From Cannabis sativa (Eukaryota; Streptophyta; Magnoliopsida; Rosales; Cannabaceae): a stretch of 64,000 bases of DNA. The position numbers and the translations under genes are program-made. The stretch is taken from assembly GCF_029168945.1 (NCBI RefSeq), contig NC_083602.1:79566600-79630599 (forward strand), written 5' to 3'. The notes under the pieces are model-generated. The model saw only the letters and a program-made list of their open reading frames with translations. It did not search any database and was not told where the DNA came from. How positions within the stretch are numbered: position 1 is the first letter of the stretch; the number at the start of each line of letters is the position of its first letter. Of the stretch, positions 1 to 10,968 are shown piece by piece.

Positions 1-500
1 AGATAAGCATAAAGGAAACCAAAGACTTACTCGAGGGTCAGATGTCTGGGTGCGAGCAACGTCAATCCAACAAGCAGTTTGTATGAAGGCGCTTCGACAG
101 CTTTGAAGTCAAGAATCTCTCTTTTCGCTCTGAAGCTTACTTAGCAAAGAAAGGTGATGAAAATGAGTTTATGTGCCAATGTTGTTTGGTATTTATAGGC
201 AAGTCACGAAGAGAGGTAATCGTCTCAAAGGAACCTCAGACGCCTCAGTTTCCCTCCTTAAAAGCGAATATGGGAAATCAAAAATAATCAAGTGTAACCG
301 TCAGCCGTGGAGAGAGAAAATTGAATTTCGAAATATTAAGTGTCAGAGCATTTATTAGCCGAAAACCGAAGGGACGCCCAGTCAGCCTCACATCGAGTCT
401 CGGACGGTCGCGCTCGACACGTGTCCCCATCCAAAAGCAAAAGCAGCTCGAATAAAGTCTTCACGCAACTTCGGAAGTCCCGTACAGACTTGGGGGCAAA
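1..500 (+). mobile_element. 3' internal end of a Ty3/gypsy element
   Basis: This stretch lies just upstream of an LTR (501-1180) and ends in a purine-rich tract (about 489-500) typical of the plus-strand primer site before a 3' LTR. I therefore read it as the 3' untranslated end of a plus-strand gypsy element that starts outside the window. No credible coding region is seen; the short open frames overlap each other on both strands and match nothing I recognise. Confidence 0.55.
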
Positions 501-1180
501 TGTTATCCTAATTTTTGCACTCTGACAAGGCATCACATGAATGGTGACACGTGGAGTCTACTTGGAACATCTGCTCAGGAAGCACAGTCCGAGCAGGATG
601 CCTCACTGGCTTGCTCAGAGCAAAGTATTCAGTAATCCACACAGAATGGCCAAACACTTAGCGAATTCAACTTTCGCATCGTGAGTCATCAGCACAATCC
701 CTATAACTCAAGGATCAATTTACGTGGATAAGGCATACACACGATCCTGCTATCAGTGTATTCAGCCTCAATCCCACGATCCTTGCATTCAGCATTGATC
801 CCACGATCTTTTTGTTTATACGCATTGTAACGAGAGGGAAAACTCTTCCTCCCCAAGCTTGCTAGACCTATAAATAGTGATGCATATTCACTGGGCAAGA
901 GATTAGTCGAAAAGCAGTTGAGCTAAGACTATACCCTAAATATATTATCGAAGAATTATATATTCGGAGATACTGTTGTAAGAGCTATAAGAAAAGGAAT
1001 CTTTCTCCTTGATCTTAAGTCAATACAAATAACAAGGATTAGGCTATTACCGAACTGCTCGGGGTTGAATTTCGATAAAATTCATGTGTCATTTTGTTGC
1101 TTTATCATATATTTGTTATTATAAATCATTTATCGCTTATAAAATATACTCGTTGTCGTTGGCTAAAAGCGATGTCAACA
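501..1180 (+). mobile_element. 3' LTR of a gypsy element inserted in an older gypsy element
   Basis: The segment begins TGTTATCC directly after the purine tract and ends GTCAACA, so its ends are short inverted repeats (TGTT/AACA). A TATAAATA box lies at 869-876. Immediately after 1180 the reading changes to integrase coding sequence of a different element, so this LTR is the right end of a nested insertion. The left end and the matching target-site copy are outside the window. A related LTR start (TGTTATCC preceded by a GGGGCAAA-type tract) occurs on the minus strand at 13235. The exact right end is inferred from the terminal motif. Confidence 0.6.
869..876 (+). promoter_or_regulatory. TATA box of gypsy LTR
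   Basis: TATAAATA inside the LTR at 501-1180, about 370 bp from its start, a usual place for the U3 promoter. The same octamer occurs in the LTRs at 4730-4737 and 46671-46678. Confidence 0.55.
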
Positions 1181-2391
1181 ACGCTTATTATCAATTATTT
1201 ACTCGACGGGCAACTTCCAAATGACAAAAACGAGGTGTGAAAACTATTGTATTCAGTGCCTTGCTACACAATGATCGAAGGCAAACTATATAGAAGAGGG
1301 TATTCAATGCCCCTACTTCGGTATGTTCTCCCCGCAGAAGCAAACAAAGTCATTAGAGATATTCATGAAGGCTTCTATGGGGATCATGCGGGTTGGCAAA
1401 GTCTGTCTAAGAGATTATTAGACAAGGATATTACTGGCCAACGATCAATAAGGACACACATGAGTTTTTCAAGAAATGTGATAAGTGTCAGAGGTTTTCA
1501 CATATACCTCGCGTACCACCAACAGAACTTAGAATGATGACCTCGCCGTACCCATTTGCTATATGAGGGTTGATCTAATTGGGGCATTACCCACTGGGTG
1601 AGGTGGAGCTAAGTATGCGGTAATAGCAGTCGACTTCTTCACTAAATGGATAGTGGCTGAGCCCCTCGTCTCCTTAACCTCCAAGAAAGTCCTGACTTTT
1701 TCGTCAAGAACATTATCTATAAGTTTGGAATTCCCATGAAGATAGTATCCGATAATGGAACCCAATTTGATGGAGACTTGTTCACGGAATTTTGCGAGAG
1801 GAATAGAATTATCATAAGCTTCTCATCAGTATTTAGGCCTCAGGAAAATGGACAAGTAGAAGCCGTCAATAAAACCTTAAAGGATACTATTAAGAAGAAG
1901 TTAGACGCTGCCAAAGGCAGAGGGTTGACGAGCTACCTCATGTACTTTGGGCCCACAGAATTACCAAGAAGACAGCCACAGGACACACTCCTTTCTCGCT
2001 AGCATTTGGCTCGAAGCAATGCTGCTTGTTGAAGTGAACATATCAACTCACAGAAGAGAGTTTTCTAATCAAGAAGAAAAACCAGGAACTTTTAAAATGG
2101 TCCTTGGATTTACTTGAGGATAAACAAGTTGAGTCGCAAATCACCAACGCCGCATACCAACACCGAGTCACAAGATACTTCAACAGAAAAGCCAAGAAAA
2201 GATTATTCAATGTTGGAGACTTGGTGTTAAGACGAGTCTTTGCAAATACGAGAGATGCATCACCAGGAGTGTTCAACCCGAACTGGGAGGGTCCATATTT
2301 CATCGAAGCAGTAGTTGGAGTCAGAGTCTATAAATTGGCTCAACTTGATTGCTTTCTAATAAAGAACTATTGGAACGTAGAACATTCATGA
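1181..2391 (+). pseudogene. Broken integrase of a Tat-lineage Ty3/gypsy element
   Basis: Three frames together give parts of a retrotransposon integrase. From 1247 comes the zinc-binding HEGFYGDHAG-type region (H-H-C-C finger); the C-C half (CDKCQRF-like) is in another frame near 1480-1510. The first catalytic Asp region (VDFFTKW-like) is near 1625, and VSDNGTQF plus the FRPQENGQVEA segment with the catalytic Glu lies at 1740-1870. A C-terminal stretch with GDLVLRR and WEGPYFI follows at 2210-2300. The residues around the finger match plant Tat/Retand integrases. Several frameshifts and stops break it, so it cannot make an active enzyme. Protease, RT and RNase H would lie left of the window, before the nested LTR. 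Confidence 0.8.
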
Positions 2392-2482
2392 CCCTACTAT
2401 CGATAAATAAATGATGTGATGTAAACATTCAACTTTAGTTATGAATAAAGAGAATCATTTATATGAAGTAATTACAAAGTCT

Positions 2483-2618
2483 TGACTAAACCTCTTTGAC
2501 GAAAGTGGAGTCGAACCAGTATAACTCCCTGACCAAACCTTTTTGACGAGAGCGGGGTCGAATCGCTATAACACCTTGATCAAACCTTTTTGATGAAGAA
2601 GGGATCAAACAACTATAA
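2483..2618 (+). repeat. Three ~47-bp tandem repeats
   Basis: Units start near 2483, 2530 and 2578. Each has GAYYAAACCTYTTTGA followed by a G-rich part, a GTCGAA/ATCAAA core and a TATAA stretch. The units have diverged by point changes. They lie in the 3' UTR of the Tat-type element. Confidence 0.75.
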
Positions 2619-3181
2619 TTTTTTATTTATAACATATCCGACGGGAGAGGAAAATCAAAATTTATAACAAGCATAAAAAACTGAATACTAACGGTTCTCG
2701 CGAGCTAAGAAAGTATTAAACGAGGCATCACGATGCCTTGGTAAAAGTACTTAAACTTAGAAAATGGATAGATAATATAACTATTCATACGAGCAAATTA
2801 AAAATATAAAAAGTGATAAAATCCTTAAAGTATATTTAAGTTTGCTTAAGGAAGATTATAACTGAAATTGCGAGGCAGAATTGACAACCGCTCAAAAATC
2901 ATAAAGTTTGGTAAATTACTAACTACTTAAACATGAAGATTACGAGCAATGGAAAAACCTAAAAGTACTGTACATTTGATCAAAATATAGTTGTTTACAT
3001 TGTGAATAAAAACGCAAACAAATATAATTGTATTAAGTTTTAATGAAAACAGTGCAAGGCATTTAAGATAAGAAAAACCTAAGAGTGGTTATAAACTTGT
3101 CTTTACAAAGATGCCACTAGAGGCAAACCCTTAAGTCATTCTCCTAAACAAAGGATGAGAGGGGAAGGCGATGAACTCAAT

Positions 3182-3280
3182 AAAGACCGTCTGCATATAG
3201 CTCGAAAAAGACCGTCCACACGTAACTCGGAGAAAGATCGGCTACACATAGCTTGAGAAAGACCGGCTACATGTAGAAAG
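3182..3280 (+). repeat. Four ~26-bp tandem repeats
   Basis: Each unit begins AAAGAYCGKCY and continues with an ACATAGCT-like segment and a GA-rich end. Units start near 3182, 3207, 3233 and 3258. They are in the 3' UTR of the Tat-type element, about 0.8 kb before its 3' LTR. Confidence 0.75.
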
Positions 3281-4050
3281 CCTTGATCTCTGCACAGACC
3301 TCATTCCCCTCATCAACAGAAGATCCCATTTCCTGAAGCCGAGATCTTTTTCCCAGCCTCAGGAAATTCCTCAACACTAGAGAGAGGATGATGCAAAGAT
3401 CTCCTAGCACAGGTTAGGGTCTTGGGTTGGCTGGATTCTCTGATAGAAAACACGCCAACTTCCTTCCCATATCCACTTGAAACCATGCCGATCTTCCTTT
3501 AGAATTCTTCATCAGCCTAAGGAGGACCTTTGAGATCGCTCACAAGATTTATACCCTTTAGGATCACTTGTGAGGATCGGCCATGGAAAGCTACAGGGTT
3601 CCCCTGGTTTGGATTGGTCGAAAGCTCCTCAGCCCTGGATACCATCATTTCCAGCTCTGGTTGAGGCTTGAAGTTTGTAAGGACAAATGGAAAATGGTTG
3701 ATGCATCTGGGTAATATGAGTTTGGAAGGATGAACTTCTGAGTTCAGAAGGGACATTTTGGCAGGAAGGAAATGATCCCTTCTGAATATGGATCTCACTA
3801 ACAAAGCCAGAGGTTAATGAAAAATGACAAGCTTGAGATGCCCTTTTATACACGAAGTTCATTGACAAGAAAGCCAAAGATTGAGAAATCTAACGGCAGG
3901 AAGTTGTGCATTATATGAAAATATGATTCATAATGACTCTCGAAACTGTACAACTGTCAGAATTAAAGGGTGCATTTTTCCAAGGAAAAATCTTGACGAA
4001 AATGTCCTCTAGAATTCTTAAAATATCTTTTTACTAAAAAAGAACTTTTT

Positions 4051-4060
4051 AAGGGGCAAT
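4051..4060 (+). other. Polypurine tract of the Tat-type element
   Basis: AAGGGGCAAT directly before the LTR start TGTTATACC. It is the expected primer site for plus-strand DNA synthesis. Confidence 0.55.
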
Positions 4061-4950
4061 TGTTATACCTGAAATTCGGCTGAAGGACACGTGTCAAGAT
4101 AAAGAGAATGAGAATCTGTGCAATAGCTTTTAATGGAATAACTCATTAATTATGTAAGTATCAGAGTATATTGTAACCTGCTGATTGTAAGGTCTTAGGC
4201 GAGGAATCAATGTACAAACTAGCACTTAGTGTATTAGCGAGAAACCATATGTCGCTAAAGGTGAATAAAGAGGCATCAGAGAAAAGTGACGCATACCTTA
4301 GCTTGCAATAAGCAAACTAAGTGTAAAAGTCAAATCGGCTCGAAGAATAAGTATGCGAGATGACCATCTCGCTATGAGAAGACTTCTTATAGCTTCATCC
4401 AACTAACAGGAGTGAGGCTCATAACCGTGGCAAGTCAGAAGATTTCTTTATACTCGCGATAAATGTAAGACATACATTGTCAACCTTAAAAAAAAGAATG
4501 GTCCCAGCTCGCTATTGGGATCACTATAATCAAGTTTCTGTCGAGACATCTCCAGATTCAACAATCAAAGTCGTGTTTAATACACAATATTTTTTTATCA
4601 CAGTTATACGATTTTCAAAATCATACACCGCATTTAGATTTCGTGATATGTAATCTGATCCCACATTTTGGGGATAATGGCTGTAAATATATTATGGACA
4701 ACTCTGTAATTAACTGCCCACTATGTACTTATAAATAGTTGCAGACAATCTCAAAAAAAGGGACGAAAAAACTCATATGAAAGAGGCCTTGAAAAAAATA
4801 CTCAGAAATCTGAATAAGATTGACTCGTGGACTATGCAGAATTTTTAACTGCAAAATCACGTAAAAAACCCTGTATTCATATATCATTTTTCTATAGCTT
4901 TTATTTTTTCTGTGTGGAATTATTACCATGAGGCCCAAAATTGGTTAACA
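4061..4950 (+). mobile_element. 3' LTR of the Tat-type gypsy element
   Basis: Starts TGTTATACC after the polypurine tract and ends GGTTAACA, giving TGTTA/TAACA ends. A TATAAATA box is at 4730-4737. About 890 bp. Sequence after 4950 becomes the very AT-rich internal region of a copia element, so the Tat element was probably inserted there; the other end is outside the window. The right boundary is inferred from the end motif only. Confidence 0.6.
4730..4737 (+). promoter_or_regulatory. TATA box of Tat-type LTR
   Basis: TATAAATA about 670 bp into the LTR at 4061-4950, followed by a plausible R/U5 region. Confidence 0.5.
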
Positions 4951-6373
4951 AAAATTTGCGTTAATAATTATTATTTTAACTAACCAACTAATTTGAAAAT
5001 TTTGAGTTGTTGAAACAACCTGAAATATCTCATCAAAATATAAAGTTAAACTAATTTTAAAATATCTAGGTTTATTTGAATTATTTTTATCAAATTAAAT
5101 TAAATATCTAATAAGATAATGATTTGAAAATAACAAAAAAAAATATTTTCAATATCACTTTCTAATCTTATAATTTAATAAAATTAAAATAACAAAATAA
5201 ACCAACTTTAAAATAGATATGGTTAGGAAATTATTATTTTAGGAATAAAATAATAAACAAATAATAATTATCCTAATTATATGTCAAAATATCTCAAATT
5301 AAGCTCTTTTCAAATTTCTACAAATATATCTAGGTTATTTAAAAATTAAAAATTCTATTTATAAATATCTGAAAAGTAAAATGATACAGAATATCGTTTT
5401 TCTAACTTATAATTTATAAACAATAAAATATTTAACTAAATAACCAATTTTTAATTTGAAATTATTATAGTTAGAATATCTATAAAAATATTTGAGTTAA
5501 TTTCAAATTCATTAATAATTTAATTTATCTTATAAGATAATTTTAATATAATATTTTAAATTAAAATAACAAAGTTATCATTTAATTTAAGATATCGCTG
5601 ATATTAAAATATATGATCTTATAAGTAAATAATATATATAAATATTAAAGAAATTAACAAATTTTTAAAATCTGACCATAACTTAAAAATAAAATAATCT
5701 ATTTTTAAATTTAAACCTCAAAATATCAAAGAATTAATAATAATCTATTAAGAAAATAAATATTATTAATTTAAAATAATGTTTAAGTTTAAAAACATTA
5801 AAAATAATTTTTTATTTTGAATTGTTGGGTTTGAAATTGGAAAAATCGAAATTTGTTAAAATATCCCACAAAAATCGCATTTTGGGGTGGCTGCCCAGTA
5901 GGAGGCTGCATGCAGCCCCTACGCGCGCACGAGAAGGAGTTGCAGCCTCCTTGATCGAGAAACCTCGGTCAGGTGCAGTATGACTGCATGCCGGTGAGGC
6001 TTGTCTGAACGAGTGCACCGTGTCTTCAGAGACGGGTGTTGTTCGAGCTTGTGCGTGCACTGGGTCTCCTTGTCTGAGTGCCTGGTGCATGCAATGCACC
6101 CAACTCGACACCTCTTGGTCCCAAAACTTCAAAAAATCATATCTTTTCTAGTTTTTATCAAAATCAAGTTTCGTAAAAACCAAAATTGCTTAATTTTTGA
6201 CAACGAATCGAAAGAAAATATTTTCATAATAAAAATAAAATTATTTTCATGGAAAAATTTCGTAATTCATATTCAATCACCAAATAACACATAAACCAAC
6301 ATGAACACATCAAAATCAACACACAAATAATATTCATTGTTTTAAATCCATATAACATGAAAGTAAATCATTA
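4951..6373 (-). mobile_element. Internal region of truncated copia element A
   Basis: AT-rich non-coding DNA left of a primer-binding site (6374-6392). It resembles the leader side of the other copia copies in this window (39,360-40,270 and 43,200-44,750), including a GC-rich palindromic block (5878-6125) in the same place. No gag or pol is left; the element is cut at about 4950 by the Tat-type LTR. Nothing else is seen in this stretch. Confidence 0.65.
5878..6125 (-). other. GC-rich palindromic leader block, element A
   Basis: An island of high GC in very AT-rich DNA, about 250-500 bp inside the primer-binding site. It contains perfect short palindromes such as GGCTGCATGCAGCC and GGTGCATGCAATGCACC, and CG-rich runs. 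Equivalent but non-identical blocks occur at 39965-40090 and 44275-44485. Confidence 0.6.
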
Positions 6374-6392
6374 CCATGGCTCTGAGGCCAGT
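6374..6392 (-). other. Primer-binding site, element A
   Basis: On the minus strand the LTR end CCCAACA is followed by AC and TGGCCTCAGAGCCATGG. This is the plant tRNA-iMet primer site (TGGTATCAGAGCC) with two changes. The same variant is present in three other copies here. Confidence 0.65.
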
Positions 6393-8263
6393 TGTTGGGA
6401 ATATTTTACCACGATCTAGATTTACTAACTAGTATGGTGATTAACATTCTAATTATGAATTCTCTAAAATGATGAAATAAACACATAAGGGTTTAAAAAA
6501 ACCTTACATTGATTACAGTGAAGTATAATGACTCCTTCCGTTCAAGATCTCTAGCCCTTAATTCATTTCTATAGCAGAGCATTATCAAGATCTGAACCTA
6601 GATCTTTTTCTCTCCTTCAAGTTTGGTTACCACCGTCTTACTCATTATGATTGAGTACTTGACCTGTTATGTGTGGGCATGGTACTCTATCACTCAAGGT
6701 TCAAATAGTGAAGAACAATAAAGGAGGCTGAAATCACTAAGGAAGGAACTCTCTCATCTAGGTTGAAGACAATAGTTAAATTGACAAAAGGATGAGATGA
6801 GAGCATCATGTTCCTTTTATAGTGTTTCAACTACGGCTTATGGCTGAATTATATGGATTAAAAGAGAATAAAATATTGGGCAAAATAAACTTAAGTGCCT
6901 TCCACTATAATGGACCACTTTCTAGTTACAATTTTGCCTCTTTTTTCAACCACTTATTCTTCTGTCAATAATGCTATATTTTCAATTCAATCCTATAAAT
7001 GCCAAAATTATCTATTTAATAATTATAATTAACTGTCAAATAAAATTGTCATTTATGTAATTTATTAATTAGACCATGCAAAGTCTCTTAATTAACAAAT
7101 TGACCCCAAAATCTCTTTTCTTCACAATTAAGCTCTTACTTAGTGAAAATTCATAAATAAGACATAGTCTAATTTTAGAATTATAATTGATTAATTAAAA
7201 TCAATTAACTGAGTCTACAAGAAGTATTATCTCAACTAGTGAGGGGACCATGGGCCTATATAACCAAGCTTTCAATAAGTAGATCTAGAATGCACCAAGT
7301 AAATTCTTTAACTTATTAATTCCGCCTTGCGCCTCTATAGATTTGGAATTAAATAGCACTCTCCATTATATAGAACGCTCTATATGTACCACGATATAGA
7401 TACGTTATGATTATCCATTGTTATAATCCTAATAGTCAAAGATATTTTATAGATGATTTACACTGAATAGGGACAAATTTACTGTTCTACTCTTTAATGC
7501 ATGTTATCCTTAAAACACTTAGCTACCTATAAATGATACTTCAGTAAACTAATATAATTACTGAAATGAGATCTCAATCATTTATCTCTATTTAGCCAAG
7601 CTCGAAGGAAATTATCGTTTCACTTCTAAATACTTAAAGAAGCTATAGACTCCATATCTATGATCAGCGCTACCACTCAATTGAACTACCATGTTCCCAA
7701 TATGTAAATACCCGCCAGAACTATACGTTAGCTTCCACAAAAAACTTTAAGAACATAAATAATATAACTAAGTTGAACCTAACCATATCATGATTAAGAT
7801 CTATAGACCTAAGATCAACAATTGATATTGACTTAGAAAGATATAACGGTAAGTTTATGATATCTTATCTAAGATCAATATCGGTCCCTTCCAACGTATA
7901 CTCCATACATCTGATACTGGTAAACTTTGCTAATGCCCTGGGAAGGACGTAACACTTATCCAACGTGTAAGTATACCTTATCGCTGATTATCATTTCAGC
8001 CGAAATCTAGTGAAATGACAAATCATGAGATTTAAACTTTTGAACAAATAATCACGATTATATTCCACCATGTTGACGACACTATCATCATGAACAAATT
8101 TATACATATTTATATATGTTCTAGACTTAATGGAATTTATACATTGAACATAATCATGAAAGAAATCATGTGAACCGTGCAACATAGAATTATTTCTAAT
8201 CTTTATTAATTAGTAAATCTAATTATATTGAAATGAGTTTTATATAGGGCACAAAACCCAACA
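6393..8263 (-). mobile_element. 5' LTR of copia element A
   Basis: Ends TGTTGGG...CCCAACA, 1871 bp. It aligns along its length with the LTRs at 14433-16358, 22748-24645, 40290-42146 and 44765-46615, sharing for example the GACATAGTCTAATTTTAGAA block and the GCTCGAAGGA block. Read on the minus strand, a TATA-like CTATAAAAGG lies near 6818. The primer site to its left makes it the 5' LTR. It is much diverged from the tandem copia LTRs and closest to the copy at 44765. Confidence 0.8.
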
Positions 8264-8577
8264 ATAACTTATTTTAAAAAATGTTTAATGTTGACCTAAA
8301 AAAGTGGCCATCCGACATCTAAGTCGTATGACTCTGATGTTTGCCTCGTGTTACACAATTAAAACTCAAAAGTAAAGAACACAAAGATTTTTATAGAGGT
8401 CTGACCCCCTAAGTTTGTGGGTCATGACCTACTCCCATTTTTTTTGTATTTATACTGAGGGATAATACAATTCAGATTACTATAGGTGAAATCTAATATA
8501 GCTCCCTTAAGGTTACCAAGTAGGAATCAAAGATAGCAAATCTCAAGTGTTGACAGATGCTATATGGGCGTGTGAAT

Positions 8578-8581
<4 letters not shown>

Positions 8582-8643
<62 letters not shown>
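8582..8643 (+). repeat. (GA)n microsatellite
   Basis: About 30 uninterrupted GA units. On the transcribed minus strand of the host LTR this is a (CT)n tract some 70-130 bp downstream of the TATA box, so it would lie in the RNA leader. Confidence 0.95.
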
Positions 8644-8646
<3 letters not shown>

Positions 8647-8712
8647 CTATCAGACTTGGAGGCTTAGAATGTGGCTTAGCACTTAAGTCTCTCTAGGGTT
8701 GAGTTAAGGCTC

Positions 8713-8720
8713 TTTATATA
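8713..8720 (-). promoter_or_regulatory. TATA box of split gypsy LTR
   Basis: TATATAAA on the minus strand inside the LTR at 8289-13235. Confidence 0.45.
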
Positions 8721-8965
8721 GGAGAGCTTAAACCCTAATTTAACAATAAAATAAGTAGATATTTACATATTAAATTGATTAAATACAAAAGACTAAAATG
8801 CCCTTAAACGTGCATATTTTTCATCTAATTTATTAGGCTGTTAAGGCCCAATTCGTAGTCCACATGTAGAGCTGTGCACAGAATCCAAGTAGGTTCATTC
8901 CTTGTCACCCAAGCATTTGCAGGGAGCAGGCTGGCCAGCATTATGTTGTCAAGAGGTTGGCTGGC

Positions 8966-10936
8966 GGTAACACCCTAACTAGCATAGGCGTGTTAGCGTG
9001 ATTTTAAACGTAATGTGCAACTCATTGCTAATCATCGAGGTTATTGAAAATGTGTTTAATTAAAATTTGCTTATTTAATTAAAAATTTAAAGTAATACAT
9101 ACATAAATTTTGGGATCCCGTTTACAAAATACTTTTTAAAAGTTTGCTATACACATAAATAGAAGTTTGTCGACCAGCGACTATACAGCAAAAGCCTCAA
9201 TGTCCTAAAGATCGTACACTCCAGGCCTAACCGCCCTGACATGTACAATCTTCACCTGCTCGTTCTCACGGCTCCTCAGCTTTAGCCTTGCCCTTACCTA
9301 CACATGAAGAGAGCACTGTGAGTCGACAGACTCAGTAAGAAAAGCATAACATAAACATACAAATAACTCGGGTTATAACCTGGTGCCCATATACCCGATC
9401 ATAAACCTAATCCCCGTGTCCCACACGGTATTGAGTCTAGAACGTTCATACGACAATACTATCGACCATAATGTCAACCTTACTCAATATGGTAGTCATA
9501 CTCTAGCCATATTGATGTGACAACATCGATCAGTATTTTAGCCAACATACATTTATCAGTAATCAACACAACTCTATGTATACTATTACTGCTATCGATG
9601 TAATCTAACAGGCAATAACAATATGTACGCTAAACATGTAATAGCATATGCATGATATTATAATAATCTTACCTCAATTCTGAATTCAGGTGTGCCGGTC
9701 AATCAAAGTGGAACAACTGCTCGGCGAATTAAAGGCTCCTAAATCACATCGATAACAACACGAATAAGTGACTCGCTAAATCACACCCAGGACTTAGGTT
9801 TTAAACCAAAAACCTATATACTGTAACTTAATATGGCAATACCCTAAACTAGCAGGGAATTAACCAACTAGAAACCTGAAATTGACGCAAAACGACAAGC
9901 TGAATTTTCAGGTTTCCCTGCTGCAAAATTCGAGTAACCGGTTTTTTAAGCATTGTAAAACCGGTTAGCCAATTTTACCCAGAAAACCCAAAAACCAACA
10001 AAGCCTAACCAAATCGTTTCCAAACTCAACAAAACTTTCCAGACCTGCATATTATACCCCAATAAACCATTTTCAAGCAACAAAACAACAATCAAAGCTC
10101 AGAATCAAATTTCACCATTAAAGCTCCAAGTTTGAGTTCTAAAACTCAAAGCTTGGATAAACTCACTAACAGCCCTTAATTCATTATCCAAACAACATTT
10201 ATAAACATACTTAAACTCCAGAAAACTAACCCAAACAATAACAGCCAATACTGAACACAAAACTACAATTCATGCAAAATACCATTTTCCTAAAATTCAA
10301 AAAAACAAGAATATGAGTTAAAGAGATTATGCCTTGGCTTGAGACTACTACAACCAGCTGAGAATCAAAGGAAAAAGATGAAGAACACCAACCCTAGCTG
10401 CCCTAGGATTTGAGAGAGAGAGAGAGGGTGAAAGAGAGAGAGAGTTTCTAGTTTTTTTTTCAACTCACTTTTCCTTATTTTATAAAAATGAAATAATACC
10501 TTAGTCAATCAAGGGTAATATCAGCTTATACATAACTAAAAATCTTATTTAAATAAGCTTAATAAAACTCATAAAAGACAAAGAGCTAATGGGGCAAAAT
10601 GACCATTTTTCCCCACCCACACTAAAAGGCATAAAAGATCACTAAGGGGTATTTTGGGAAATTCTAGAATCCCGACTATTCCCAACATACCCAATGTCTA
10701 AACTATTGTCCCGTTATACTAAAAATATAAGGATGTGATTCTAATAGCCAAACACCGCGTTCCAATGTTACTTGGCACAAAACATGCAAAATTATGAAAT
10801 TTCTATATGAGACATAAAAATGTATTCTAAATTCAAATAAATCATCACAAATAATTAATTCAATACTAATAAATAATTTTCATAATTAAACCCTAATTAT
10901 CTGCTAATTTCAAATTAAAGCTAGGCGGTCCTTACA
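8966..10936 (-). mobile_element. Solo LTR D1 (Tekay-like family)
   Basis: Flanked by the 5-bp duplication CTGGC (8961-8965 and 10937-10941). Read on the minus strand it starts TGTAAGGACC and ends GGGTGTTACC, against TGTAAAGCCC...GGTGTTACA in the full-length element at 25175. It shares with that element the U5 block (GTAAAGG-, GATTGTACATGTC), the TGAGTC-loop-GACTCA hairpin (near 9320-9335), the 31-nt block (9673-9703), GAACGTTC (9440-9447) and a CCGTGT-loop-ACACGG hairpin near 9415. No internal region is present, so recombination between two LTRs probably left this copy. The last base is C where A is expected. Confidence 0.85.
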
Positions 10937-10968
10937 CTGGCCATAGGGTCAACCCCCTTTAGGTGGCT

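Larger units (their letters stand above)
2392..4050 (+). mobile_element. 3' untranslated region of the Tat-type element
   Basis: Non-coding sequence between the integrase end and the polypurine tract. It contains two tandem-repeat blocks (2483-2618 and 3182-3280, listed separately). A long 3' UTR with tandem repeats is a known trait of Tat-lineage elements. The short frames at 3517-3877 on the minus strand overlap each other and look spurious. Confidence 0.6.
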
